Assembly (NCBI GenBank): GCA_900763245.1
Contig: CAAFJQ010000113.1
Coordinates: forward strand, 1-9,026
Origin: Bacilli bacterium
GTDB taxonomy: Bacteria > Bacillota_I > Bacilli_A > RFN20 > CAG-288
DNA: 9,026 nt
Direction: 5' to 3'
Shown one piece after another: positions 1 to 7,062 of this stretch (positions are counted from its first letter, which is position 1; each line of letters starts with the position of its first letter). The position numbers and the translations under genes are program-made. The notes below the pieces were generated by a model. The model was not told the DNA's origin. It ran no database searches and saw nothing but the letters and a program-made list of their open reading frames with translations.

Positions 1-80
1 ATAATAAATGAATATTGCTGGCTTTTCTTGCTATTTTTCAAATGCTTCAGATATTCGTCGTTTGTATCTGACAATATCAT
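1..80 (-). pseudogene. Acetyltransferase C-terminal fragment, runs off window edge
   Basis: On the minus strand, bases 59-27 encode DEYLKHLKNSK, identical to the last residues of the GNAT protein that ends at 1511. The DNA agrees at 30 of 33 positions and all three differences are silent transitions. The GNAT stop codon is replaced here by a lysine codon, and the frame stays open to the window edge (SKKSQQYSFI). The frame can be followed upstream only to about base 104, where it meets a stop, so no full acetyltransferase precedes it. In-frame ATGs at 80 and 89 have no Shine-Dalgarno sequence; the one at 89 overlaps the end of the ATPase gene. The most likely reading is a displaced gene remnant. 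A small real gene continuing to the left cannot be excluded. Confidence 0.4.
27..59. repeat. 33-bp imperfect direct repeat, left copy
   Basis: This copy matches bases 1514-1546 at 30 of 33 positions. The pair brackets the DUF4143-type ATPase gene, about 1.49 kb apart and in the same orientation. The right copy is the coding 3' end of the GNAT gene. Similarity stops abruptly at both ends. The arrangement resembles the direct repeats left when an element enters the 3' end of a gene, but no integrase is visible. Confidence 0.75.
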
Positions 81-81
81 C

Positions 82-1362
82 TTATACATTGAGATTATCT
101 GGTTTTAACAAGAAATCAAAGATATTCATAAACAACACGCCATCATCATTATAGTAAGTAGGGGACATATCACCAGTAATCACTATTTTCTTAAACGAAT
201 CATCAATCTTAACAAATGGTCGTATTTCCTGCTTTCTCTTTTCCTCATCAGGCATAGAATATGCAGACTGAATATAATAACGTTTTGATCCAAGGTTACA
301 TACAAAATCTACTTCGAGCTGTTTTCGTATTCCTTCCTCTCTTGTGTTGATCACTCCGACATCGACAGAAAAACCACGCATTCTCAATTCATTGTAAATC
401 ACATTTTCCATGGAATGAGTCTGCTCAAACTGTCTGAAATTGATTCTTGCGTTTCTGAGGCCCAAATCAGAAAAATAATATTTGAGAGGAGTATCGATAT
501 ACGCTTTTCCTTTTATGTCGTATCTCACAACCGCTTCCAATAAAAAGCAATCAGAAAAATAATCCAGATACTTTTTAATAGTTGCCGAAGTAATGTTCGA
601 CTTCTTTATCGTATGGAAAGTATTTTTCAGCTTTTCAGGATTGGTAAGCGAACCGATTGATGAAGAAAGAATATTCAACAGGTCTTCTAAATCAGTTTTG
701 TTCCTGATCTTATGACGTGTTTCTATGTCCTTGATGTAAATTTCATCAAATAAACGCTTCAGCATCAAGGATTTATTTTCTTTCCCTTCTCTAAGAACAA
801 CCATTGGAATACCGCCATAAAGCATATATTCTGTCAGTCCATCATACTTGTCGCCTTTGTAGACGGACATGAATTCCGCAAAACTAAGAGGCTGCATATG
901 AACTTCATCACCACGTCCTGCAAACTCTGTAATGACATCCTTTGATAAAAATTTTGCGTTGCTTCCTGTAACATAGACATCGACATTATCCATATGAAGA
1001 TAACTGTTCAATACCGACTCAAAGCAATCCAAGAACTGAACTTCATCAAGAAGAAGATAATACATTCCTTCGTCTTTCATCTTGCTTTGAATATATCCCA
1101 CGAACTTAGTAGGGTCGACTTTTCTTCTTTCTTTCTCAAGAGTGATGATATTTTCTCCGATTTTATTCAAGTCGATGTTGGAATCAAAAGCAAACTTAAT
1201 AATATGACTATCATCAACACCAGAATTCTTCAGGTAATTGTAAAAGAGCGTATTCAAAAGATAAGACTTTCCACAGCGTCGAATACCTGTTATTACTTTG
1301 ATAAGCCCGTTTTGTTTTCTGTCTATCAGCTGTTTCAAATATAAGTCGCGTTTGATTTCCAT
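82..1362 (-). CDS. AAA ATPase with DUF4143-like C-terminal domain
   Basis: A 426-residue P-loop ATPase. Walker A is GIRRCGKS (residues 26-33) and Walker B is YYLLLDEVQ with D106 and E107. It is followed by a sensor-like VTGSN and the AGRGDEV...PLSFAEF segment typical of the AAA_14/DUF4143 family. The C-terminal part has EVDFVCN followed by YYIQSAY, the place where the restriction-endonuclease-like fold of this family keeps its E/Q-x-K motif; here the motif reads IQS, so nuclease activity is doubtful. Cellular role and substrate are unknown for the family. The ATG at 1362 is chosen over one at 1455 because AAAGGGGG lies six bases before it and the protein then begins MEIKRDLYLKQLI, as relatives do. 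The longer frame would also run through a promoter and a hairpin. The gene is predicted cytoplasmic, monocistronic, and flanked by 33-bp repeats that suggest it was acquired as a unit. Confidence 0.85.
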   Translation of the reverse strand: MEIKRDLYLKQLIDRKQNGLIKVITGIRRCGKSYLLNTLFYNYLKNSGVDDSHIIKFAFDSNIDLNKIGENIITLEKERRKVDPTKFVGYIQSKMKDEGMYYLLLDEVQFLDCFESVLNSYLHMDNVDVYVTGSNAKFLSKDVITEFAGRGDEVHMQPLSFAEFMSVYKGDKYDGLTEYMLYGGIPMVVLREGKENKSLMLKRLFDEIYIKDIETRHKIRNKTDLEDLLNILSSSIGSLTNPEKLKNTFHTIKKSNITSATIKKYLDYFSDCFLLEAVVRYDIKGKAYIDTPLKYYFSDLGLRNARINFRQFEQTHSMENVIYNELRMRGFSVDVGVINTREEGIRKQLEVDFVCNLGSKRYYIQSAYSMPDEEKRKQEIRPFVKIDDSFKKIVITGDMSPTYYNDDGVLFMNIFDFLLKPDNLNV

Positions 1363-1368
1363 TGATAG

Positions 1369-1376
1369 CCCCCTTT
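1369..1376 (-). promoter_or_regulatory. Ribosome binding site deciding the ATPase start
   Basis: The minus strand reads AAAGGGGG, six bases before the ATG at 1362. The upstream ATG at 1455 has no comparable site, so the 93-base N-terminal extension is rejected. Confidence 0.75.
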
Positions 1377-1389
1377 CTATAATAGATTT

Positions 1390-1405
1390 CTGGCATCCTT
1401 GCCAG
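1390..1405 (-). promoter_or_regulatory. 5'-UTR hairpin of the DUF4143-type ATPase
   Basis: CTGGCA and TGCCAG form a perfect six-base-pair stem with a four-base loop (AGGA on the minus strand). It lies between the predicted promoter and the Shine-Dalgarno site, 28 bases before the ATG. It has no run of T after it, so it is not an intrinsic terminator. It may stabilise the mRNA or act as a protein site; function is not shown. Confidence 0.4.
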
Positions 1406-1416
1406 TTTTCTATTCT

Positions 1417-1445
1417 ATTATGTTGTTTCAAGAATAAAAAATCAA
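1417..1445 (-). promoter_or_regulatory. Sigma-A-type promoter for the DUF4143-type ATPase
   Basis: On the minus strand, TTGATT (1445-1440) and CATAAT (1422-1417) are separated by 17 bases. Each box differs from consensus at one or two positions. A transcript from here would begin around 1410 and carry the 1390-1405 hairpin. It lies between the GNAT stop and the ATPase start, so the ATPase can be transcribed independently of GNAT. Confidence 0.5.
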
Positions 1446-1510
1446 GTTTTTTCAAAATAGATGGTACATAAAACAGTGACTCTTACCTGAATAGAAAGAT
1501 ATCGACAATC

Positions 1511-2026
1511 TTACTTGCTGTTTTTCAGATGCTTCAGATATTCATCAAAGGTAATAGAGAAAAGAATATATGAACCATTCAATCGTTCCCCTGTAAAACC
1601 CAAATGTCCGAAAAGGCGTATGCTTCTTTGATTATCAACATAGATCTTGGCAACAAGTTTATTGATTCTCCATTCGAAGAACACTTTGTTCATAATGGTT
1701 TTCAATGCGTGATATCCGATCTGTTTTCCCCAGTTCTCCGGTTCACCGATTGCAATGACCACTTCATATTCTTGCTTTTCTTTAATGGTAAAAAGAGTAA
1801 TGAATCCAAGGCACTTTTCATCCTCGTTATCAAGAAGGAAAAAGCGGCTGTTCTGATTCAGATGATAAGTCAGTAATCCAGCCTGACCCGTATTGATGAG
1901 ATGTTCTAAGGCAAGAGCATTGTTTTCATCTTCGTTGAGATACTGAGTGACGTCCTTATTCCTCAGCCATTTGATTATATTTCTTGCATCAAAAACATCG
2001 ACGTCCAGTCTTAAACTTACCTTCAT
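1511..2026 (-). CDS. GNAT family N-acetyltransferase
   Basis: A 171-residue protein, the usual length for single-domain acetyltransferases of the RimJ/RimL-like (Acetyltransf_3) group, which transfer acetyl from acetyl-CoA to an amine. The N-terminus (residues 13-30, DARNIIKWL...VTQYL) matches the family's substrate-side helices. ENWGKQIGYHAL (residues 97-108) is the acetyl-CoA pyrophosphate loop, equivalent to RGxGxA. VDNQRSIRLFGHLGF (residues 131-145) is the conserved C-terminal motif with the asparagine and the LGF strand. The substrate cannot be told from sequence. The start is firm: AAGGAGG lies seven bases before the ATG. No terminator was found on either side. Its last 33 coding bases are repeated beyond the neighbouring ATPase gene (27-59), so this 3' end seems to have been a recombination site. 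Confidence 0.88.
   Translation of the reverse strand: MKVSLRLDVDVFDARNIIKWLRNKDVTQYLNEDENNALALEHLINTGQAGLLTYHLNQNSRFFLLDNEDEKCLGFITLFTIKEKQEYEVVIAIGEPENWGKQIGYHALKTIMNKVFFEWRINKLVAKIYVDNQRSIRLFGHLGFTGERLNGSYILFSITFDEYLKHLKNSK
1514..1546. repeat. 33-bp imperfect direct repeat, right copy
   Basis: This is the 3' coding end of the GNAT gene, just before its stop codon. It is the partner of 27-59, with 30 of 33 bases identical and the differences only at third codon positions, which suggests that both copies evolved as coding sequence before or after the duplication. Confidence 0.75.
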
Positions 2027-2059
2027 AGGCTTTCCTCCTTAACATATAGCAAAGCCTAT
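2025..2059 (-). promoter_or_regulatory. Leader hairpin presenting the GNAT Shine-Dalgarno in its loop
   Basis: On the mRNA strand, ATAGGCTTT (2059-2051) pairs perfectly with AAAGCCTAT (2033-2025) across a 17-base loop. The loop contains AAGGAGG (2040-2034), and the 3' arm takes in the first two bases of the start codon. A 9-bp inverted repeat at this spacing can occur by chance about once in a sequence of this size, so its position is the main evidence. If formed, it would tune initiation of the acetyltransferase. Confidence 0.4.
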
Positions 2060-2215
2060 TAGACATAGATCTACCGGTTCTTTGATGATAGTCTAACACA
2101 AAAAAATAAATAAGCCACCTTATAAAAAATCATACCAAAAAACCAGTTCTCAAAAAGGAAAACAATATTGACCACTTTTCTTCTTTCTATTCAAATTTTA
2201 AGTTCTTGTTCTATC

Positions 2216-3658
2216 TTATTCCTTAAACAGATCATCGATTGTAATCACATTGGAGAAATCCCAATAGTACTCATTTTTCTTCAGACCATAGGTTGTGATC
2301 AATACATTCTGAACACTCTTTTTCTTCGATACTGCATTCTGAACAAGATTTTTTCTTCTCATCAGAACCTGATGGTAATCTTTTGTCACAGCAAATTCGT
2401 CATTGAGGAATTTGACCTCACATAAATCAATGATATTATCTTTCCTATCAATGACAAGATCAATCTGCGTTCCTTCGTTTTCCTCTTTCTTTGTCCATAA
2501 TGATTCTTCTGTCGATACACCAGAAATACCTAAAGCGTTCTTTATCTGCTTGATATGATTGAAACAGACATTTTCAAAAGCAAGTCCACGAAAAACAACA
2601 CATTCCTGAGAATCAATAACGGTAGACCATTTTGTGATTCGCTTCTCATCATTGAAAAAGTGGAGATAGAATATACAGAATGGATCAATCAGTTTATAGT
2701 ATTCGATTCTTTTATCAGAATCGAAAGGAGCATACTTGAAGATAAATTCTCCCTCAATCAATGCGTTCAGAAACTTTGATAAAGCACCGCTATCTGTAAT
2801 CTTTAATTCATCAATGATTTCCTTACGGGTAAGTCCCCTCTTTTTCTTTCCGATTGCGACAATGATGTTTTTCATCATTGTCGGATTGCTGAAAAGAGAA
2901 GAGAACAATCTATCGAATTCGTTTCGAAGCGGTGAGTTGCTTTCACAGAACAAAGAATCCATATTCTGAGCATAGCTTTTAGTTCTATTCATATACTTCA
3001 TATAATACGGAACACCGCCCAAAGACATATAGGTCTGAACAGCATCATAACGGGAGTAGTTGATCCCCTGACTCACAAGATACTTTTCCGTTTCACATAA
3101 ATCAAACGCCTTCAGATGTATTTGTTTTGTGACTCTATCATACAAGCCGCCATGATTATTGATCAATTTATCCAAAATCCAAGAAGTAGAGCTTCCACAG
3201 ACAATAATCATTAGATTATGTCTTTTGCATGCCCATGAATTCCAAAAAGCTTCCAATCCAGTGATAAAACCTGATTTAGGAGTATCCATCCATTGGATTT
3301 CGTCTAAAAAAACAACCTGTCTTTTTCCATCATCCTTCTGGATCAAAAGCGTCTCTAACAAATAAAAGGCTTCCAGCCAAGAAGTCGGCTTCTTTTTAGG
3401 CTTTAAGCCGTTTAAAATCAGAGACTGATAAAAATGAAGCAGCTGCTCTTTCATCCTTTTATTTGTGATCTTTGCGTTGTCGTTTACTTCAATAGGCGAT
3501 AACCCGGCATGTGTGAAAACAAATCGGTCACGAAAGACTTCGTTGATGAGATAGGTTTTGCCCACACGTCGCCTGCCATACACAGCGACAAGTTCTGCCT
3601 CATCGCTATGATAGACTTCTTCTAATTCAGCAATTTCTTTTTCTCTTCCGATTAACAT
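2216..3658 (-). CDS. AAA ATPase with DUF234-like nuclease-fold C-terminus
   Basis: A 480-residue protein of the archaeal-type ATPase family that is also widespread in Firmicutes. It opens with LIGREKEIAELE, then Walker A GRRRVGKT (residues 28-35), Walker B VVFLDEIQ (D119, E120) and a VCGSSTSW sensor segment. A winged-helix-like middle (KRGLTRKEIIDEL...SGALSKFLNAL, about residues 272-303) is followed by a DUF234-type C-terminus in which D400, E414 and K416 (IDLVID...CEVKF) form an intact PD-(D/E)xK signature. The pairing suggests a DNA-acting machine, but no biological role is established. The start is supported by GGAGG seven bases upstream. The upstream spacer carries two 46-bp palindromic repeats that may control it. 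It differs in family from the ATPase at 82-1362, so the two are not recent duplicates. No terminator was seen after it. Confidence 0.87.
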   Translation of the reverse strand: MLIGREKEIAELEEVYHSDEAELVAVYGRRRVGKTYLINEVFRDRFVFTHAGLSPIEVNDNAKITNKRMKEQLLHFYQSLILNGLKPKKKPTSWLEAFYLLETLLIQKDDGKRQVVFLDEIQWMDTPKSGFITGLEAFWNSWACKRHNLMIIVCGSSTSWILDKLINNHGGLYDRVTKQIHLKAFDLCETEKYLVSQGINYSRYDAVQTYMSLGGVPYYMKYMNRTKSYAQNMDSLFCESNSPLRNEFDRLFSSLFSNPTMMKNIIVAIGKKKRGLTRKEIIDELKITDSGALSKFLNALIEGEFIFKYAPFDSDKRIEYYKLIDPFCIFYLHFFNDEKRITKWSTVIDSQECVVFRGLAFENVCFNHIKQIKNALGISGVSTEESLWTKKEENEGTQIDLVIDRKDNIIDLCEVKFLNDEFAVTKDYHQVLMRRKNLVQNAVSKKKSVQNVLITTYGLKKNEYYWDFSNVITIDDLFKE

Positions 3659-3679
3659 ATCTTGTCCTCCATGCCCGAT

Positions 3680-3725
3680 ATAATTTACGGAAACTTATGC
3701 TTTTATATCGTTCTCCGAAAATTAT
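3680..3725. repeat. 46-bp palindromic repeat, copy 1
   Basis: It matches 3763-3808 at 42 of 46 positions with an 83-base period. The unit is itself an imperfect dyad: ATAATTTACGGAAAC (3680-3694) faces GTTCTCCGAAAATTAT (3710-3725) across a 15-base loop, with one mismatch and one bulged base. It starts 22 bases before the DUF234-type ATPase ATG, just beyond its Shine-Dalgarno site. Its position between divergent genes argues against a terminator and for an operator or a small palindromic repeat element. Confidence 0.85.
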
Positions 3726-3762
3726 AACACATATTATCTTTGATTTATAAATAAATGTGAGG

Positions 3763-3808
3763 ATAATTTACGGAAACCTCTGTTTTTATATCGTTCTCCG
3801 AAATTTAT
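3763..3808. repeat. 46-bp palindromic repeat, copy 2
   Basis: This is the second copy of the unit at 3680-3725, differing at four bases (three in the loop and one in the right arm). The arms ATAATTTACGGAAAC and GTTCTCCGAAATTTAT and the loop sequence TTTTATATC are conserved. Conservation of arm and loop together suggests that sequence as well as shape has been kept. Confidence 0.85.
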
Positions 3809-3889
3809 CTGCATGTTCAAATCAAGACAAGCATTTCAATCCCATTATTTGTATTCATCAAAAAAACAAAAAACAAAAAAAGAATAATG

Positions 3890-3895
3890 TATAAT
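3890..3895 (+). promoter_or_regulatory. -10 box for the aldo/keto reductase gene
   Basis: A perfect TATAAT lies 22 bases before the ATG at 3918, directly preceded by TG. No good -35 box stands 16-18 bases upstream. Instead there is an A-rich tract with few C residues (about 3859-3881) that could serve as an UP-like element or assist through curvature. Confidence 0.5.
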
Positions 3896-3905
3896 CTTGT
3901 CGAAA

Positions 3906-3911
3906 AGAGGA
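3906..3911 (+). promoter_or_regulatory. Ribosome binding site deciding the reductase start
   Basis: AGAGGA lies six bases before the ATG at 3918. An in-frame TTG at 3897 sits only two bases after the -10 box and upstream of this site, so it cannot be the start. Confidence 0.75.
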
Positions 3912-3917
3912 CACACT

Positions 3918-4913
3918 ATGTATCTTGCAGACAAAGATAGATATTCAAAGATGAAGTATTCGAATTGTGGAAGATCTGGTCTGATGTTACCAAAGATCGC
4001 ATTAGGTTTTTGGCATAACTTCGGTGAACTCAACGATTATAAAACCATGAAGGAAATTGTGTTCACCGCATTTGATAACGGAATCACTTATTTCGATCTG
4101 GCCAATAATTATGGTCCGGAAAACGGAGCAGCTGAAGAAAGCTTTGGAAGAATCCTCAATCAGGAGATGAAAGCATATCGTGATGAGATGGTCATTTCAA
4201 CAAAAGCAGGTTATTTAATGTGGGATGGCCCGTACGGAGATGGCGGAAGCAGAAAATATCTGATGGCTTCCTTAGATCAGTCTTTGAAAAGAATGGGCAT
4301 TCCATATGTCGATATCTTCTATCATCATAGAATGACAAAAGATACCCCCTTAGAAGAAACGATGTTAGCCTTAGCGGATATTGTAAGACAAGGAAAAGCT
4401 CTCTATATCGGTCTTTCAAACTATGATGCACCGACACTGAGAAAAGCGACAAAGATGTTAGAGGAACTCCGCGTTCCCTTCATTGTCAATCAGAACAAAT
4501 ACAATATGATTGATAGAACCATTATCAACAATGGACTCCTTGATACTTCCTTAGAATTGGGCAAAGGACTTGTCTCTTTCTCACCTTTGCATCAAGGCTT
4601 ATTGACAGATCGTTATCTTAACGGAATCCCGGAAGACTCCAGAATGAGACATGACCCTCGTTTTTTGAAAGAATCCAATCTCACTCCTGAACTGTTAGAC
4701 AAGCTTGTTGCTCTTAACAACATCGCAAAAGAGAGAAATGAAAAGCTTGCCGATATGGCATTGGAATGGATTCTGAAAGATGATAAGGTCACTTCCTGTA
4801 TTGTCGGCGCCAGTAAAAAAGAGCAGATTCTTGTTGACTGCAACGCGATCAATGGGCCGGATTTCAGCGAAGACCAGCTCAAACGCATCGATGATATCGT
4901 ATTAGGAAAATAA
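3918..4913 (+). CDS. gpr: Aldo/keto reductase, YghZ/Gpr type (L-glyceraldehyde 3-phosphate reductase-like)
   Basis: A 331-residue cytoplasmic NADPH-dependent reductase with the AKR (alpha/beta)8 barrel. The catalytic tetrad is visible as D60, Y65 (YFDLANNYGPENGAAEESFG), K96 (STKAGY) and H137 (VDIFYHHR). GLSNY, the SPLHQGLLTDRYLNGIPEDSR segment and the cofactor-binding SCIVGASKKEQI near the C-terminus match E. coli YghZ (Gpr) closely along the whole length. YghZ-type enzymes reduce L-glyceraldehyde 3-phosphate and methylglyoxal and are used in detoxification; the true substrate here is inferred from family only. A potassium-channel beta-subunit-like role is a less likely alternative. The gene stands alone, with its own -10 box and a terminator directly after it, and faces pyrG convergently. 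Confidence 0.9.
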   Translation: MYLADKDRYSKMKYSNCGRSGLMLPKIALGFWHNFGELNDYKTMKEIVFTAFDNGITYFDLANNYGPENGAAEESFGRILNQEMKAYRDEMVISTKAGYLMWDGPYGDGGSRKYLMASLDQSLKRMGIPYVDIFYHHRMTKDTPLEETMLALADIVRQGKALYIGLSNYDAPTLRKATKMLEELRVPFIVNQNKYNMIDRTIINNGLLDTSLELGKGLVSFSPLHQGLLTDRYLNGIPEDSRMRHDPRFLKESNLTPELLDKLVALNNIAKERNEKLADMALEWILKDDKVTSCIVGASKKEQILVDCNAINGPDFSEDQLKRIDDIVLGK

Positions 4914-4927
4914 TAACTTAAGTCAAT

Positions 4928-4955
4928 AAAAGCGCAGCATCAAAGCTGCGCTTTT
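4928..4955. terminator. Bidirectional intrinsic terminator
   Basis: AAAAGCGCAGC (4928-4938) and GCTGCGCTTTT (4945-4955) form a perfect 11-bp stem around a six-base loop. The arms end in A4 and T4, so both strands read as a GC-rich hairpin followed by U residues. It lies 15 bases after the reductase stop and about 40 bases after the pyrG stop, and serves both convergent units. Confidence 0.9.
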
Positions 4956-4976
4956 ACATTGTGTTAATCAAGTAAC

Positions 4977-4995
4977 AACTTATCCAGAATAAGTT
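4977..4995 (-). repeat. Small inverted repeat over the pyrG stop codon
   Basis: AACTTAT (4977-4983) and ATAAGTT (4989-4995) form a seven-base-pair hairpin that includes most of the pyrG stop codon. A competing pair, AAGTAAC (4970-4976) with GTTACTT (4993-4999), overlaps it, so only one can form at a time. Neither is GC-rich or followed by a T run. It could protect the transcript end upstream of the main terminator; chance is also possible. Confidence 0.3.
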
Positions 4996-6625
4996 ACTTT
5001 GCTTCCTTTTCAAGCTTCCTCATCGCCTTCTTGTTTTCAATAGCGGCACCGATGAATCCCTTGAAGAGAGGATGCGGTCTATCCGGTCTTGACTTGAATT
5101 CTGGATGAGCCTGTGTAGCGACAAAGAAAGGATGATCCTTCAATTCGACCATTTCGACGATGTGATTGTCCGGAGAGAATCCGACAGGAACAAGACCGTT
5201 GGAGCGGAAAACTTCACGATAATCATTATTGACTTCATAACGATGTCTATGACGCTCTGCGATATCTTTCTTTCCATATAGAGTGAAAGCCTTGGAAGTA
5301 GGATCGAGGAGGCAAGGATAGGATCCTAATCTCATCGTACCGCCAAGATTGACAACGCCGTTCTGTTCCGGCATCAAAGCGATGACAGGATGCAAAGAGG
5401 ACGGATTGAACTCAGTAGAATCAGCATCTGAATATCCTAAGACATCTCTTGCAAATTCAATCATTGCAGTCTGCATGCCTAAGCAGATACCCAAGAACGG
5501 AACTTTGTTCTCTCTCGCGTACTGAATGGCATTAAGCATGCCCTGAATACCACGGGAACCGAATCCGCCAGGGACGATGATGCCGTTCATGTCTTTGAAG
5601 ATTTCTTTGGCATTTTCCTTAGTGATGGTTTCGGAATCGATGAAGTTGATTTCGACTTTCTTGTTATAGAACCAACCAGCAGCCTTCAAGGCCTCGTTGA
5701 CTGAAATGTATGCGTCATGAAGGACAACATATTTTCCGACAAGAGCGATTCTGACTTTGTCCTTGCTGTTCTTGACTTTGGTGACAAGGTTCTCCCAGAC
5801 GGAGAGATCCGGTTCAGGGGAAGGAATGTGAAGTGTCTCACAGACAGCCTGTGCAAACTTTTCCTTCTCAAGCATCAAAGGAAGCTCATAGACGGATTCA
5901 CAGTCATAGTTAGGAAGGACATGGTTAGGAGCGACGTTGCAGAAAAGAGAAATCTTGTCGATGACGTTCTTAGGGATTTCAAGTTCGCTTCTGCAGACGA
6001 CAATATCAGGCTGAAGACCCATAGACTGCATGGTCTTGACTGCCATCTGAGTCGGCTTTGTCTTAAGTTCTTCACTGGCTCTGAGATAAGGGATCAAAGA
6101 GACAATGACGATACATACATTCTCAGCTCCGACCTCATGACGGAACTGACGGATAGCTTCAAAGAAAGGCTGAGATTCGATATCACCGATGGTACCACCG
6201 ATTTCGACAATGGTAATTCCGGTTTCATCGTTCTTGAAATTGCGGTGGAATCTGGATTTGATTTCATTTGTGACATGAGGAATAACCTGGACTGTTCCTC
6301 CTCCGTAATCTCCATGTCTTTCCTTGGCGAGAACGGTCTCATAGACCTTACCGGTTGTGACATTGGAACCGCGGTCAAGATTTTCATCGATGAATCTTTC
6401 ATAGTGGCCTAAGTCAAGGTCGGTTTCTGTACCATCTTCGGTGACGAAAACTTCACCATGCTGAATAGGAGACATTGTTCCTGGGTCAACATTGAGATAA
6501 GGATCGAATTTCTGCATCGTGACCTTATATCCACGAGCTTTAAGCAAACGTCCTAAAGAAGCTGCGGTGATGCCTTTTCCAAGACCTGATATGACACCGC
6601 CCGTCACAAAGATGTACTTTTCCAT
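4994..6625 (-). CDS. pyrG: CTP synthase (glutamine hydrolysing)
   Basis: A 543-residue enzyme, full length for the family, that converts UTP to CTP using ATP and ammonia from glutamine, the last step of pyrimidine nucleotide synthesis. The N-terminal amidoligase domain opens with YIFVTGGVISGLGKG, then QKFDPYLNVDPGTMSP and the EIGGTIGDIES loop. The C-terminal class I glutamine amidotransferase domain (about residue 290 onward) holds PGGFGSRG, the nucleophile C381 in GICLGMQ, and H507 and E509 in QAHPEF. All catalytic residues are present. Start: ATG at 6625, with GAGGT overlapping the stop codon of the upstream CBS gene. The gap to that gene is 11 bases, so the two are co-transcribed and pyrG has no leader of its own. 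The G-run attenuator of Bacillus pyrG therefore has no room here. Certain identification. Confidence 0.98.
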   Translation of the reverse strand: MEKYIFVTGGVISGLGKGITAASLGRLLKARGYKVTMQKFDPYLNVDPGTMSPIQHGEVFVTEDGTETDLDLGHYERFIDENLDRGSNVTTGKVYETVLAKERHGDYGGGTVQVIPHVTNEIKSRFHRNFKNDETGITIVEIGGTIGDIESQPFFEAIRQFRHEVGAENVCIVIVSLIPYLRASEELKTKPTQMAVKTMQSMGLQPDIVVCRSELEIPKNVIDKISLFCNVAPNHVLPNYDCESVYELPLMLEKEKFAQAVCETLHIPSPEPDLSVWENLVTKVKNSKDKVRIALVGKYVVLHDAYISVNEALKAAGWFYNKKVEINFIDSETITKENAKEIFKDMNGIIVPGGFGSRGIQGMLNAIQYARENKVPFLGICLGMQTAMIEFARDVLGYSDADSTEFNPSSLHPVIALMPEQNGVVNLGGTMRLGSYPCLLDPTSKAFTLYGKKDIAERHRHRYEVNNDYREVFRSNGLVPVGFSPDNHIVEMVELKDHPFFVATQAHPEFKSRPDRPHPLFKGFIGAAIENKKAMRKLEKEAK

Positions 6626-6636
6626 GTTTTTTTACC

Positions 6637-7047
6637 TCATTCTTTGTTTTTTACGTCTTTGACAAAGTATTCAATTATTGCTTTTCTTGTAACAATACCC
6701 ATGAAAACACCCAAATCGTCCAACACAGGCACAAAGTTCTGAAGCAAGGCGAGATTGAGAAGATCTTCCATCTTCGCATCGAATCGGATCGCCTGAACCT
6801 TTCTGGCATGAGGAACATCCATAATGGAAACGTTCTCTGCCGCCTTGTAATTCATCCCGGTAGCTGTCTTCAGATACCAGAACAAATCACCAACCGAAAT
6901 CGTATCGAGATATTTTCCTTCCTTATTCAATATCGGAATTGCAGAATATCCCCGATTCTGAAGTTTTTCAGTCACTTGGCGCACAGTGAAATCCTCTTCG
7001 ACATACGCCACCTGGCTTTTGGGTATTAAGAAAAACAAAATATTCAT
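6637..7047 (-). CDS. CBS domain pair protein
   Basis: A 136-residue protein made of two CBS domains, about residues 7-60 (VAYVEEDFTVRQVTEKLQ...YSAIPILNKEGKYLDTISVGDLFWYL) and 75-130 (VQAIRFDAKMEDLLNLAL...VPVLDDLGVFMGIVTRKAIIEYF). Stand-alone CBS pairs bind adenosine-type ligands and usually act as sensors; no partner domain is fused here. It ends 11 bases before pyrG, whose ribosome site overlaps its stop, so a link to nucleotide status is plausible but unproven. I chose ATG 7047 because the protein then begins MNILFFLIPKSQVAY, as relatives do. An upstream in-frame TTG at 7077 with GGTGG before it would add ten residues. The ATG at 7047 has no Shine-Dalgarno site and lies ten bases after a TATAAT, so the message may be leaderless. 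Confidence 0.85.
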   Translation of the reverse strand: MNILFFLIPKSQVAYVEEDFTVRQVTEKLQNRGYSAIPILNKEGKYLDTISVGDLFWYLKTATGMNYKAAENVSIMDVPHARKVQAIRFDAKMEDLLNLALLQNFVPVLDDLGVFMGIVTRKAIIEYFVKDVKNKE

Positions 7048-7056
7048 ACGAATTTC

Positions 7057-7062
7057 ATTATA
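7057..7062 (-). promoter_or_regulatory. Candidate -10 box of the CBS-pyrG operon
   Basis: The minus strand reads TATAAT, preceded by CGCGG. At the optimal 17-base distance there is only a poor -35 (TTTAAT, 7085-7080). Transcription would begin near 7050, leaving a leader of about three bases before the ATG at 7047. If translation instead starts at TTG 7077, this TATAAT is internal and not the promoter. Confidence 0.35.

Noticed and set aside
1363..1455. N-terminal extension of the DUF4143-type ATPase from an ATG at 1455
   Set aside because: It covers a promoter (1417-1445) and a hairpin (1390-1405), has no family similarity, and the internal ATG at 1362 has a strong ribosome site.
1488..2193. 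12-bp inverted repeat TGAATAGAAAGA / TCTTTCTATTCA flanking the GNAT gene
   Set aside because: A few 12-base inverted matches are expected by chance in 9 kb of AT-rich DNA, and nothing else suggests a mobile element boundary there.
3897..3917. TTG start adding seven residues to the aldo/keto reductase
   Set aside because: It lies immediately after the TATAAT box and upstream of the clear AGAGGA site that serves ATG 3918.
5717..6412. A 231-codon open frame on the plus strand
   Set aside because: It is fully antisense to pyrG, whose identity is certain, and has no recognisable domain or ribosome binding site.
6626..6636. Bacillus-type reiterative-G attenuator of pyrG
   Set aside because: Only 11 bases separate pyrG from the upstream gene, with no initial G run and no terminator hairpin.
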